From Deltaproteobacteria bacterium HGW-Deltaproteobacteria-14 (lineage in GTDB: Bacteria; Myxococcota_A; UBA9042; PHBI01): a DNA stretch of 60,260 nt. Under the pieces are notes generated by a model, which saw only the letters and a program-made list of their open reading frames with translations, had not been told where the DNA came from and searched no databases. The translations under genes were made by a program, and so were the position numbers. This document shows, one piece after another, positions 1-7,685 of the stretch; position 1 is the stretch's first letter, and each line of letters begins with the position of its first letter. The DNA is taken from NCBI GenBank assembly GCA_002841945.1, contig PHBI01000030.1, positions 1 to 60,260 on the forward strand, read 5' to 3'.

Positions 1-191
1 GCAGCGCCGCCAGCAGGAGCAGGCCCAGCGCGCCGAGGAGCAGCGCCGCCGCCAGGAGGAGTCCCGCCGCGCCGAGATGCAGCGCCAGCAGGAGCAGACG
101 CGCCGCGCCGCGGAGCAGCGCCGCCAGCAGGAGCAGGCCCAGCGCGCCGAGGAGCAGCGCCGCCGCCAGGAGGAGTCCCGCCGCGCCGACA
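1..191 (+). repeat. 114-bp tandem repeat inside the coiled-coil gene
   Basis: Positions 1-77 and 115-191 are nearly identical (one difference, gag/gac near the end), giving a 114-bp, 38-codon period. The array probably continues upstream of the window. An in-frame repeat lengthens or shortens the helix without breaking it. Confidence 0.8.
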
Positions 192-367
192 TGCAGCGCC
201 AGCAGCAGGAGGCCCGTCGCCTCGAGGAGGGGCGCAGGAAGGCCGAGGCGGAGCGCAAGGCCGCCGAGCAGCGCCGCCGCGTCGAGGAGGAGCGCAAGCG
301 CCGCGAGGAGGAGCGCAAGCGCCTCGAAGAGCAGCGCAAGGCGCAGCCGGGACGACGCGGACGCTGA
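2..367 (+). CDS. C-terminal end of a Gln/Arg/Glu-rich coiled-coil protein (partial)
   Basis: The reading frame is open from the window edge and stops at TGA (365-367), so the true start lies upstream. The visible part of about 121 residues is almost entirely Q, R, E, A and K in short blocks such as RRQQEQAQRAEEQRR, which predicts one long charged alpha-helix or coiled coil. The last residues (GRRGR) are basic. Nothing catalytic is visible. Low-complexity helices like this occur in cytoskeletal, TolA-like and FHA/SPOR-associated proteins, so function cannot be assigned from this fragment. The encoding DNA is itself internally duplicated. Confidence 0.6.
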   Translation, partial: QRRQQEQAQRAEEQRRRQEESRRAEMQRQQEQTRRAAEQRRQQEQAQRAEEQRRRQEESRRADMQRQQQEARRLEEGRRKAEAERKAAEQRRRVEEERKRREEERKRLEEQRKAQPGRRGR

Positions 368-385
368 CCCCCCGAGCGCGCGGGT

Positions 386-1780
386 TCAGGCGCTGGCGGC
401 CGACTGCTGCGCCTGCTCCGCGAAGCGCTGCTGGATCTTCTTGAGCAGCGGGGCCAGGACGTTGAAGTCGAGGCCGGCGTTGAGCGCGAGGGGCGAGAAG
501 AGGAAGTCCACCAGGTAGAAGTCGCCGAAGACGTTCAGGTTCGGCGCGTTAAGCTTGGCGTAGCGGTCGAAGAAGAGCAGCTGCTTGAGGATGAGCAGGA
601 ACTCGCTCGGCAGCTTGATACCGTAGCGGTAGGCCACCTTGGTGATGTCGGGGAGGAGCTCTTCGTACTTGATGTCGGCCAGGTTCTTCTCGATCAGCGG
701 CGCGTAGACCCGCTCGAGATCGGCCACGAAGGCCTCGCGGTCGAGCTGCGGCTCCACCGCGCCGATCTCCGTCATGACCTCGGCGAGGGCGTGATAGTCC
801 TTGGCGGTGAACGCCAGGACGTAGCGCATCACCTGGTGGCGTTGCTCGCTGGTGAAGCGGCCGATGATGCCGAAGTCGAGCAGGCCCACGGCGGGCCCGT
901 CGGGGAGCATCATGAGGTTGCCGGCGTGGGCGTCGCCGTGGAAGAAGCCGTCGAGCATCATCGTCATGAGCCACGCGCGGAGCCCGCACCGCAGGTACTT
1001 CTCGGCGTCGATGCCGGAGGCGGCGATCCCCTCGGCGTCGTCGGCCTTGAGGCCGTGGAAGCGCTCCATCACGAGCACCCGCTCGGTCACGAGCGCGTCG
1101 ACCGGGCGCGGCGCCTTGACGTCGACGATGCCGTACTTCTTCATCAACTGGTTGAACTCGTTGAGATTTGATCCTTCCTTTCGGAAGTCGAGCTCCTCGT
1201 GGATGGTCCGGTTGAAGTCGTCGATGACGCCGGTCATGTTCGCGAGCCGCGCGCCCTTGAAGAGCTTCTCGGTCAACCACGCACCGCGCCGCATCCACCA
1301 CAGGTCGGCGTCCACCACCGGCTCGATCCCGGGGCGCTGGACCTTGACCACGACCTCCGAGCCGTCGGTCAGGGTGGCGGCGTGGACCTGCGCCACCGAC
1401 GCTGAGCCGAGGGGGACGTCGTCGAAGGAGGTGAAGATCGTCTCGAGCGACCCGCCGAGCTCCTTGGCGACCGTCGCCTTGAGCTGGTCCACCGGGAAGG
1501 GCTTCACCCGATCGAGGCAGCGCTGGAACTCGTCGGAGTAGCGCTTCGGGAAGAGCCCGGGGCTCGACGCGACGACCTGCCCGAGCTTGATGAAGGTCGG
1601 GCCCATCGCCTCGAAGGTGAGGCGCACGATGCGCTCGTTCGTCCACGGCTCGTAGGCGGCGCGCGCGTGGAAGACGCGCCAGACCAGCCGCCTCAGGCCC
1701 GTCTGCGAGTAGACCCAGGCCCAGAACATCCAGGTCAAGAGGAGCGCTATCTTGAACGCGCGGCCGATGACTCGGAGCAC
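386..1780 (-). CDS. ABC1/AarF/UbiB-family atypical kinase
   Basis: 464 residues, the usual length for the ABC1/UbiB family, whose members support quinone or isoprenoid lipid metabolism through an atypical ATPase/kinase fold. Visible family signatures are the KxGQ motif (KLGQ, residues 65-68), the Ala-rich nucleotide loop GSASVAQVH (125-133), the ATP lysine in VVVKVQRP (K146), the catalytic loop HGDAHAGN (281-288) and DFG (302-304). A hydrophobic stretch near residues 12-24 could anchor it to the membrane. It starts at GTG only 3 bp after the stop of the CoA-transferase gene, so the two are almost certainly translated from one mRNA. Whether it serves ubiquinone, menaquinone or another lipid cannot be told; no quinone ring-modifying genes are nearby. 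Confidence 0.93.
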   Translation of the reverse strand: MLRVIGRAFKIALLLTWMFWAWVYSQTGLRRLVWRVFHARAAYEPWTNERIVRLTFEAMGPTFIKLGQVVASSPGLFPKRYSDEFQRCLDRVKPFPVDQLKATVAKELGGSLETIFTSFDDVPLGSASVAQVHAATLTDGSEVVVKVQRPGIEPVVDADLWWMRRGAWLTEKLFKGARLANMTGVIDDFNRTIHEELDFRKEGSNLNEFNQLMKKYGIVDVKAPRPVDALVTERVLVMERFHGLKADDAEGIAASGIDAEKYLRCGLRAWLMTMMLDGFFHGDAHAGNLMMLPDGPAVGLLDFGIIGRFTSEQRHQVMRYVLAFTAKDYHALAEVMTEIGAVEPQLDREAFVADLERVYAPLIEKNLADIKYEELLPDITKVAYRYGIKLPSEFLLILKQLLFFDRYAKLNAPNLNVFGDFYLVDFLFSPLALNAGLDFNVLAPLLKKIQQRFAEQAQQSAASA

Positions 1781-1783
1781 GCC

Positions 1784-2959
1784 CTACCCCGCGCCGTCGA
1801 GGAGGACGCCGGCGGCGACGAGGCGCGCGACGTCCGCGTCGTCGAAGCCCAGCTCCAGGGCGATCGCGCGCGAGTGCTCCCCGAGGCGGGGCGCAGGCCC
1901 TGGCGGAGCGGCGGCCCGCGGGCGCGCCGGGGTCCGCAGGCGGCGGTGCCCCGCGGCGTCCGTCAGGACGTTACCGCGAGCCACGTGGAGCGGGTGCTCG
2001 GCGAGCTCGTCGGGCACGAGCACCGGCTGACAGCAGGCCCCGGCCCAAGCCAGCGCGTGCTCCCAGGCGTCGCGCGTGCGGCTCGCGAAGAGCGCCTCGA
2101 GGTCTCCTCGCAATGCAGCATCGCCATACTGTCGCTTCAGCCATTCAGGCCGCCCGATGGCTTTGCAGAAGGACGCCCAGAACTTGGGCTCGAGCGGTGC
2201 GATGCCGAAATAGCGACCATCTGCGGTGGCGTAGACGTCGTAGCACGGCTGCCCGCCGGTCAGGAGATCCGCCCCGCGCTGGGGAGCGGCGCCGGCCCCC
2301 GCGATGAGCGGCGCGAGGGAGGCGGTGAGGAAGCTCAGCGCCCCCTCGGTCATCGAGACGTCGAGGAACGCCCCCTCACCGGAGCGGTGGCGCGCGTGGA
2401 GCGCGCTCAGGACGGCCACGAGCGCCCACAGGCTGCCGCCGTAGTCGGCGATCTGCGCCGGGGGGAGCGCGGGCGGACGATCGACGGGCCCGCCGAGGCC
2501 GATCACCCCGGCCAGCGAGGCGTAGTTCAGGTCGTGGCCGGCCTCGGCGGCGTAGGGGCCGTCGTGGCCGAAGCCGCTCAGCGCGCAGTAGATGAGGCCC
2601 GGGTTCACGGCGCTGAGCGCGTCGTAGCCGAGCCCGAGGCGCGTCATCACGCCGGGCCGGAACGACTCGACGACCACGTCGGCCCGAGCGGCCAGCGCCG
2701 CCACGAGGGCGGCGCCGGCGGGAGCCTTCAGGTCCACGGCGAGAGAGCGCTTTCCGGAGTTCAGCGCGCTGAAGGCGTGGCTGACCTCCCCGGACAGCGG
2801 CGGCATCCAGCGAAGATAGTCGCCACCTTCGGGCGCCTCGATCTTGATCACGTCGGCGCCGAGGTCCGCGAGGGCCAGCGTGGCGTAGGGCCCCGGCAGG
2901 AGCCGGCTGAAGTCGACGACCCTGAGCCCCGCCAGCGGGAGCGGAGCGCCGGCGCTCAA
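1784..2959 (-). CDS. CaiB/BaiF family (family III) acyl-CoA transferase or alpha-methylacyl-CoA racemase
   Basis: 391 residues. The N-terminus LPLAGLRVVDFSRLLPGPY, the DLGADVIKIE and NSGKRSLAVDLK motifs and AGHDLNY (H142, D143) fit the CaiB/BaiF superfamily, and the GHDLNY motif matches alpha-methylacyl-CoA racemases more than formyl- or carnitine-CoA transferases. It would act on acyl-CoA thioesters in the cytoplasm, either inverting a 2-methyl centre or moving CoA. It starts at TTG, 5 bp after the SCP2 stop; no better start lies upstream of the conserved LPLAGLRVVD. Sitting between an SCP2 lipid carrier and a UbiB kinase suggests branched-chain, sterol or isoprenoid acyl-CoA processing, which is inference. 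Confidence 0.9.
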   Translation of the reverse strand: MSAGAPLPLAGLRVVDFSRLLPGPYATLALADLGADVIKIEAPEGGDYLRWMPPLSGEVSHAFSALNSGKRSLAVDLKAPAGAALVAALAARADVVVESFRPGVMTRLGLGYDALSAVNPGLIYCALSGFGHDGPYAAEAGHDLNYASLAGVIGLGGPVDRPPALPPAQIADYGGSLWALVAVLSALHARHRSGEGAFLDVSMTEGALSFLTASLAPLIAGAGAAPQRGADLLTGGQPCYDVYATADGRYFGIAPLEPKFWASFCKAIGRPEWLKRQYGDAALRGDLEALFASRTRDAWEHALAWAGACCQPVLVPDELAEHPLHVARGNVLTDAAGHRRLRTPARPRAAAPPGPAPRLGEHSRAIALELGFDDADVARLVAAGVLLDGAG

Positions 2960-2964
2960 CGGGC

Positions 2965-3276
2965 TCAGAGGATCTGCTGGAGCTTCATCGCCAGGCCCAT
3001 GTCGCCCTCGACCTGGACCTTGCCGAGCATGAACGCCTGCATCGCGTCGAGCTCCTCGGCGTCGATGGCGACGAGATCGTCGTCACCGACCGTGATCGTC
3101 ACCTCGGCCTCGCCGTCACCCTCGGTGACCGCGACGTTCTTGCAGTCGACGATCCAGATGCCGGCGTTCGCGCCGGTCACCTCGAACTTGAAGACGCCGT
3201 CGATCTCCTTGGTCTTGGCCGGGTCGGCCTTCAACCGCTCGTCGATCTTGGCGAAAACGCTCTTCGGCGTGCCCAT
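2965..3276 (-). CDS. SCP2 sterol-carrier domain protein
   Basis: 103 residues forming a single SCP2 domain: FKFEVTGANAGIWIVDCKN, then AEVTITVGDDDLVAI and the typical end QAFMLGKVQVEGDMGLAMKL. The start ATG at 3276 was chosen because AAGGAG lies 7 bp upstream; a longer in-frame extension to 3453 lacks SCP2 similarity. SCP2 domains bind lipids or fatty acyl-CoA in a hydrophobic tunnel. It is first in an operon with the CaiB-type enzyme and the UbiB kinase. The 274 bp to the divergent trpA hold the promoters of both genes and a GC-rich hairpin at 3493-3513. Confidence 0.9.
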   Translation of the reverse strand: MGTPKSVFAKIDERLKADPAKTKEIDGVFKFEVTGANAGIWIVDCKNVAVTEGDGEAEVTITVGDDDLVAIDAEELDAMQAFMLGKVQVEGDMGLAMKLQQIL

Positions 3277-3550
3277 CAGTCGCTCCTTGGTCAGGTCTCG
3301 TAGCGGTCGGGCTCCTGCGGTCTCCGCGGCTCCCTGGCCGACCATCGTCGACCTGCGGGACCAGCTGCGACCTTCGGCTCCCGACCCGTGATTGCAGTCG
3401 GTGCCCGCCAAACGGGTGCGTTCCGGGTAGCACGCACGTCTTCGCGGCGTCAACGGGTGGCGCGCGACGCGCGCTCGGCGCCCCCCTTACCGGCGGCGAC
3501 GCGCCGTCGCCGCTTGCTTGCCGCGCCGCGCTTGGGCAAGGTAGCGCGCC

Positions 3551-4351
3551 ATGGCGAGCAGAATCCAAGCGTGCTTCGAGCGACTCCGCGCCTCCGGCCG
3601 GCGCGCCTTCGTCCCCTACGTCACCGCGGGCGACCCGGACCTGGCCACGACGGCGGCCGTCCTCGACGCCCTCGCCGCCAACGGCGCAGACGTCATCGAG
3701 CTCGGGGTCCCCTTCTCCGATCCGATGGCGGACGGGCCGGTCATCCAGGCGGCCATGACCCGCGCGCTCGCCGCCGGCGCCACCTTCGCCGGCGTGCTCG
3801 ACGTCGTGCGCGGCTTCCGAGCGCGGCACCCCGACACGCCGGTGGTGCTCTTCGGCTACCTCAACCCGCTCTACCGTCAGGGGCTCGCGGCGGCGTGCGC
3901 GCGGGTCGCCGACGCCGGCGCCGACGGCCTGCTCGTCGTCGATCTGCCCCCCGAGGAGGCCGCGCAGCTCACGGTCCACGCCAGGGCGGCCGGGCTCGAC
4001 TTCATCGCGCTCTTCACGCCGACCTCCGACGACGCCCGGATCGCCGCCATCGCGGAGCACGCGAGCGGTTTCGCCTACTACGTCTCCATGGGCGGCGTCA
4101 CCGGCGACACGCTCAGCGACTTCACCACCGTCGCCGCGCGCGCCGCCCGGGTCCGCGAGATCAGCGGCCTGCCCGTCTGCGTGGGCTTCGGGATCCGCAG
4201 CGGCGCTGACGCCGCTCGGGTCGGCGCCTTCGCCGACGGCGCGGTCGTCGGCACCGCGCTCGTCGAGGCCATCCACGCCGCGCCCCGCGGCGGCGAGGCG
4301 GCCGCCGCCGGCGCCCTCACCGCCAGCTTCCGCGCCGCCCTCGACGCCTGA
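3551..4351 (+). CDS. trpA: Tryptophan synthase alpha subunit
   Basis: 266 residues, the normal length for TrpA, which cleaves indole-3-glycerol phosphate to indole and glyceraldehyde-3-phosphate and channels indole to TrpB. The catalytic pair is present: E50 in VIELGVPFSDP and D61 in PMADGPVIQ. The loop SMGGVTGD and phosphate-binding GFGIRSGADAARV are also clear. Only a weak AAGG precedes the ATG. trpB and the other trp genes are not adjacent, so this gene is unlinked here; an indole-producing tryptophanase gene lies 4.5 kb downstream. Confidence 0.97.
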   Translation: MASRIQACFERLRASGRRAFVPYVTAGDPDLATTAAVLDALAANGADVIELGVPFSDPMADGPVIQAAMTRALAAGATFAGVLDVVRGFRARHPDTPVVLFGYLNPLYRQGLAAACARVADAGADGLLVVDLPPEEAAQLTVHARAAGLDFIALFTPTSDDARIAAIAEHASGFAYYVSMGGVTGDTLSDFTTVAARAARVREISGLPVCVGFGIRSGADAARVGAFADGAVVGTALVEAIHAAPRGGEAAAAGALTASFRAALDA

Positions 4352-4382
4352 ACACGGCTCCTGGGCGCAACGCCACGCGCCG

Positions 4383-4802
4383 TCAGCCCGTCGCGACGGC
4401 GACGGCGTCGACGGCGACGGCGTCGACGGCGACGGCGTCGATCTCGACGCGCACGTCCCGCGGCAGGCGCCGCACCTCGACCGTCGCCCGAGCGGGGCGG
4501 TGCCCACCCAGCGCCGCGGCGTAGATCTCGTTGACGACGCTGAAGTCGTTCAGGTCCGCCAGGAAGATGGTGCAGCGCACGATGTCGGTGACGGTGTGCC
4601 CGGCCGCCGTCACGACCGCCAGCAGGTTCGACATCACCTGGCGCGTCTGGGCGGCGACGTCGCCGACGCCGACGAGGGCGCCGGACGCGGGGTCGAGCGC
4701 GATCTGCCCCGAGCACCAGGTCGTGTCACCGGCGCGGATGGCCTGGGAGTAGGGGCCGATGGCGGCGGGGGCGAGGGGGGTCGCGATGGTCCGATGGGGC
4801 AT
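4383..4802 (-). CDS. RidA (YjgF/YER057c/UK114) family reactive-enamine deaminase
   Basis: 139 residues; family members are usually about 125-130. RidA proteins hydrolyse reactive 2-aminoacrylate and other enamines released by PLP enzymes. Visible are the start PHRTIATPLAPAAIGPYSQA, SGQIALDPASG, the CTIFLADLNDFSVVNEIY helix, and ARATVEVRRLPRDVRVEID carrying the conserved Arg. The extra length is a repeat at the C-terminus, DAVAV three times then ATG-stop region, encoded by three exact 15-bp repeats. RidA trimers pack with this strand near the surface, so the tail is probably tolerated. Confidence 0.92.
   Translation of the reverse strand: MPHRTIATPLAPAAIGPYSQAIRAGDTTWCSGQIALDPASGALVGVGDVAAQTRQVMSNLLAVVTAAGHTVTDIVRCTIFLADLNDFSVVNEIYAAALGGHRPARATVEVRRLPRDVRVEIDAVAVDAVAVDAVAVATG
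4395..4439 (-). repeat. Three exact copies of a 15-bp repeat at the 3' end of the RidA gene
   Basis: The plus-strand unit gacggcgacggcgtc occurs three times in a row (4395-4409, 4410-4424, 4425-4439) and encodes DAVAV three times. It looks like slippage expansion of the family's normal terminal IDAVAV strand. Confidence 0.9.
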
Positions 4803-4882
4803 GGGTCCTCCGTGTTTGCCCGGGACGCGAGCGGCGTCGTCGTCACGGGGTGGAACGCGCTCTTTTTTTCGGCGTGTGATTT

Positions 4883-4911
4883 TTGACCACCCACCGGGGC
4901 GGGCCTATCGT
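4883..4911 (+). promoter_or_regulatory. Sigma-70-type promoter for the small ORF at 4973
   Basis: TTGACC (4883-4888), 17-bp spacer, TATCGT (4906-4911). It sits in a locally AT-richer patch that stands out from its surroundings. The expected start site is near 4918, giving a leader of about 55 nt. Confidence 0.5.
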
Positions 4912-4925
4912 CAGCGCGTCGAGAA

Positions 4926-4942
4926 CAGATGACAACCATCTG
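4926..4942 (+). promoter_or_regulatory. Perfect palindrome just downstream of the predicted start site
   Basis: CAGATG-acaac-CATCTG, 6-bp arms and a 5-bp centre, about 8-24 nt after the predicted transcription start. It could be a repressor operator or a small RNA hairpin in the leader. Confidence 0.35.
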
Positions 4943-4972
4943 AAATCGAAGCACTTTCCCGACGAGGCCCGC

Positions 4973-5161
4973 ATGAGCGAGCGCACGCGCACCCTAACCC
5001 AGAGCCGCCGACTGGGAAACAGCCGCCGCTGGGGCGCCGGCTACCGTCTCGGTCGCCGCTGCGAAGCGGCGGCGGCGGTCGTCGAGCCGGCCCGCGCGGC
5101 GACGGCCGCCGGCTCGGCGGTCATCGAACTCTGGCGTCACCGCGAGCACGCTCGCCAGTGA
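4973..5161 (+). CDS. Small hypothetical protein, 62 residues
   Basis: ATG at 4973 is preceded by GAGG with 5-bp spacing and by a plausible promoter at 4883-4911. The N-terminal half is Arg/Ser-rich (SRRLGNSRRWGAGYRLGRR) and the second half is Ala/Val-rich and probably helical (EAAAAVVEPARAATAAGSA). No family recognised. A basic head with a short hydrophobic helix could bind nucleic acid or membrane, but this is only compositional. The large downstream hairpins fit either the end of its transcript or the leader of the SPOR gene. It could also be a chance ORF. Confidence 0.4.
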   Translation: MSERTRTLTQSRRLGNSRRWGAGYRLGRRCEAAAAVVEPARAATAAGSAVIELWRHREHARQ

Positions 5162-5167
5162 CGTCCC

Positions 5168-5261
5168 GGCCGCCGCACCAGGCGGCGGCCATCAGCTCTT
5201 GGGAGCTGCGGTCGCGGTAGCAACTTCCTCCCCGACACCGACTCTCGCGGCCGCAGCTCCC
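5168..5261 (+). other. Two strong inverted repeats between the small ORF and the SPOR gene
   Basis: A 9-bp GC-only stem (ggccgccgc / gcggcggcc, about 5168-5190) is followed by a 16-bp inverted repeat with one wobble pair: arms 5201-5216 (gggagctgcggtcgcg) and 5246-5261, loop 29 nt. There is no U-tract, so this may be a Rho-type end, an attenuator or an mRNA-stabilising hairpin in front of the SPOR gene. Confidence 0.5.
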
Positions 5262-5297
5262 TAGAGCCCAAACACCCCTCCCCACCCCGGCAGGCCC

Positions 5298-5999
5298 ATG
5301 GCCCGACGCTCCCCCGCCTTTGACGACGCCATCCTGCGGCTCGACCGCTGGCAGGTCACCGGCGCGCTGCTCGGCCTGGGCGCCATCATCGCGGTGGTCT
5401 TCTTCGCCGGCGTGGTCGTCGGCCGTCAGAGCTCCGCCCCGCTGCCCCCGACGCCGGCCCGCATCGGATCGTCGGACGGCGACGGCGGCGGCGCCACGAC
5501 GATGTCCCACGCCGAGCGCAGCCGCGCGATGGCCGAGCTGAAGCAGGGCACCCGCGAGATCGACTCCGACCTCGCTCGCCCGATCGCCGACGTCGTGCCC
5601 CGCGACCCGACCGACGCCGCCCGGGTCGAGACCCACCGTCAGCTCCAGGAGAGCCGGTCGGCCGGGCTCGCCGGGGTCGAGGGGGCGAGCGCCGCCCCCA
5701 CCAACGGACCGCACGTCGTCTCGATCGCCCCCTCCGCCGGGATCGCGTCGTCGAGCGATGGCCGCACCGGCTACACGCTGCAGGTCTCGGCCTTCGAGGT
5801 GAAGGCGGCCGCGACCGCCGTGACCGGCGAGCTCGAGGCCGGGGGCTACCCCGCCCGGATGCGCGAGGTCAGCGCCAACGGCCGCACCTTCTGGCGCGTC
5901 GAGGTGGGCTTCTTCGAGTCCCCCGCCGCCGCCTCGGGCTACCAGGGCCAGTTCGAGCGCAAGAGCGGCTACAAGACCGTCATGGTCCCGGTGATCTAG
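5298..5999 (+). CDS. SPOR-domain membrane protein
   Basis: 233 residues. A short cytoplasmic N-terminus is followed by one membrane helix at about residues 21-43 (VTGALLGLGAIIAVVFFAGVVV), a Pro/Gly/acidic periplasmic linker, and a C-terminal SPOR domain (about 158-233: GYTLQVSAFEVKAAATAV, FWRVEVGFFESPAAASGYQ). SPOR domains bind glycan strands stripped of stem peptides, so the protein probably localises to the division septum or acts in envelope remodelling, like FtsN or DedD. No amidase or transglycosylase domain is present. Confidence 0.88.
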   Translation: MARRSPAFDDAILRLDRWQVTGALLGLGAIIAVVFFAGVVVGRQSSAPLPPTPARIGSSDGDGGGATTMSHAERSRAMAELKQGTREIDSDLARPIADVVPRDPTDAARVETHRQLQESRSAGLAGVEGASAAPTNGPHVVSIAPSAGIASSSDGRTGYTLQVSAFEVKAAATAVTGELEAGGYPARMREVSANGRTFWRVEVGFFESPAAASGYQGQFERKSGYKTVMVPVI

Positions 6000-6010
6000 C
6001 AGGCCGCAGG

Positions 6011-6032
6011 GAGAAGCACGCGCGCGCGCTTC
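6011..6032. terminator. Hairpin between convergent genes
   Basis: Stem gagaagc (6011-6017) / gcttctc (6026-6032), 8-nt loop, between the ends of the convergent SPOR and zincin genes. There is no clear U-tract in either direction, so it may be a weak bidirectional terminator. Confidence 0.35.
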
Positions 6033-6065
6033 TCTCCGCGATAGCGCGCGCGCGGTCAGCCCGAC

Positions 6066-6932
6066 TCAGCCCAGACCGATGAAGTGCAGCGCCTCCTCGT
6101 CGAGGCCGAGGTAGTGGCCGACCTCGTGGAGCACGGTGATCTCCACCTGCTCGATGGCCTCCTCCTCGCTCGCGCAGGACCGCTCGATGTTCCAGCGGTA
6201 GAGGTAGATGCGCGCAGGCCCGTCGAGCACCGCGTTGACGCTGTGCTCGGTGGCGCGGTCCGGGCCGTCGAACAGCCCCAGGATGCGCGGGTCCGCGACG
6301 TCCTCGTCGACGATCCACGCCTCGGGGTAGTCCTCGACGATGATGGCGACGTTGCCGAGCGCACGCCGCGCCACCGGCGGGAGCCGCTCGATCGTCGCCT
6401 CGACGGTCTCGATGAAGCGGTCCTCGGACAGGTACAGGCGCTGGACCGGCTCGAGCTCGTGCTCGAGCTGCCACACCGCCTGGAACGCCTGCTTGCGGAT
6501 GTCCCACTCCTCGAGCCCCTCGGCCACGAGCCCGAGCTCGTACCAGAGGTCGGCGTCGTCCTCGTGCTTGCCGGTCCCGTCGAGCAGCGCCGTCAGCGCC
6601 TCCCTCGGGCGCTCCATGTCGCTCAGGATGTGCGCCAGCTCCAGGACCCCGTCCGGATCGTCGGGGAACGACCGGGCGATGGCCTCGGCCACCGCGAGCG
6701 CCTCCTCGTGGCGATCCTCGAGCCAGCGCGCGCGCCAGTCGAGCGCCATGAACTCGAGCGACCCCGGCCCCCCCTCGGGCAGCATCCCGATCGCGGCGCG
6801 GTGCCGCTGCACCTGCCTCAGATCACCCGCATCGTACGCGTTCAACCCGAGGTGAAAGTGCGTCATCAGCGCCCGCTGCCGCAGCATTCGGCGGTTGAGT
6901 CGCTTCGACCGTTGCATCCCGTCCGATTCCAC
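6066..6932 (-). CDS. TPR-like domain fused to a minimal zincin metallopeptidase (PF06262-type)
   Basis: 288 residues. The first 150 or so are helical with TPR-like repeats (HFHLGLNAYDAGDLRQVQ, ALAVAEAIARSFPDDPDG, DLWYELGLVAEGLEEWD). The C-terminal 120 match the minimal zincin family: FIETVEATIERLPPVARRAL, NVAIIVEDYP, RILGLFDG, IYLYRWNIERSC and HEVGHYLGLDE (H269, E270, H273, D278). Free-standing members are about 120-130 residues, so the TPR part is an added module. There is no signal peptide; it is probably cytoplasmic. GTG 6932 was chosen because GGAG lies 9 bp upstream; ATG 6917 is an alternative. It follows a lipoprotein gene after 29 bp. Confidence 0.82.
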   Translation of the reverse strand: MESDGMQRSKRLNRRMLRQRALMTHFHLGLNAYDAGDLRQVQRHRAAIGMLPEGGPGSLEFMALDWRARWLEDRHEEALAVAEAIARSFPDDPDGVLELAHILSDMERPREALTALLDGTGKHEDDADLWYELGLVAEGLEEWDIRKQAFQAVWQLEHELEPVQRLYLSEDRFIETVEATIERLPPVARRALGNVAIIVEDYPEAWIVDEDVADPRILGLFDGPDRATEHSVNAVLDGPARIYLYRWNIERSCASEEEAIEQVEITVLHEVGHYLGLDEEALHFIGLG

Positions 6933-6961
6933 AGCGTCGCTCTCCGCCGCCCGGCCCGGGC

Positions 6962-7585
6962 TCAGCCGCCACCCCCGGCCGCTGGCTCGTCCTGGTCCAC
7001 CTCGGTGTAAACGTCGGGCTTGCCATCGCCGTCCCGGTCTTCGCCGATCCGTATGAGCTTGCCGCCCTCGTAGTACTCGATGGTGTCCATCTTGCCGTCG
7101 CCGTTGGTGTCACGCTCTTTGCGAGCCAGCTGAGCCTCGTTGTAGAACTTGATGATCGACGGGGTGCCCGCGAAGTTCAGCGCCAGATCGCGCCGAAACA
7201 GCGCCCCGTCGGAGTAGTAGTCGATGGCGTCGAACTGCCCGTCGAAGTCGAGGTCCATCTCCTCGCGCACCACCGTCCCCTGCTCGTTGAAGTGCCGCCG
7301 CACGTCGGGGGTGCCGTCGAAGTTCAGGTCCAGATCCTGCCGCGCGAGCAGCCGCGGCCGCTGGTCCCGCGGCGTGTCCTTGTCACCCTTGCGGATGTAG
7401 TAGCGCCAGTCGTCGGCCGACTTGTCGCCGTTGAGGTCGAACTTCTCGACCTCGGCGTCCCCCCGCACCTCGAGACCCAGCATCGACGCCTCGGGGGACT
7501 TCCCGGCCTTCTCCTCGGGCGCAGAGCTGCACGCGCCGATCAGGGCGGCGGCGGCGGCGGTGACAGCGGTCAGGGTCTTGCGCAT
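6962..7585 (-). CDS. Lipoprotein with DxDxDG calcium-binding-like repeats
   Basis: 207 residues. Signal peptide with lipobox LIGAC (Cys about residue 19) predicts lipid anchoring in the cell envelope. The mature part has at least five acidic loops of EF-hand/thrombospondin-3 type: DLNGDKSADDW, DLNFDGTPDV, DLDFDGQFDA, DTNGDGKMDT and DRDGDGKPDV, each followed by a short beta-hairpin (YYSDGALFRRD, YYEGGKLIRI). These loops probably bind Ca2+ and stack into a repeat structure. It is encoded just upstream of the TPR-zincin gene. Confidence 0.8.
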   Translation of the reverse strand: MRKTLTAVTAAAAALIGACSSAPEEKAGKSPEASMLGLEVRGDAEVEKFDLNGDKSADDWRYYIRKGDKDTPRDQRPRLLARQDLDLNFDGTPDVRRHFNEQGTVVREEMDLDFDGQFDAIDYYSDGALFRRDLALNFAGTPSIIKFYNEAQLARKERDTNGDGKMDTIEYYEGGKLIRIGEDRDGDGKPDVYTEVDQDEPAAGGGG

Positions 7586-7685
7586 CGGACATCCAAGTGG
7601 GCACAGGTCAGGGCGTACTCCCGCGGATCATGGTCGCATCCGTCCGACGAGGTCAAGCGCCGCAGCGGCGCGTGCCGCCACGGGG

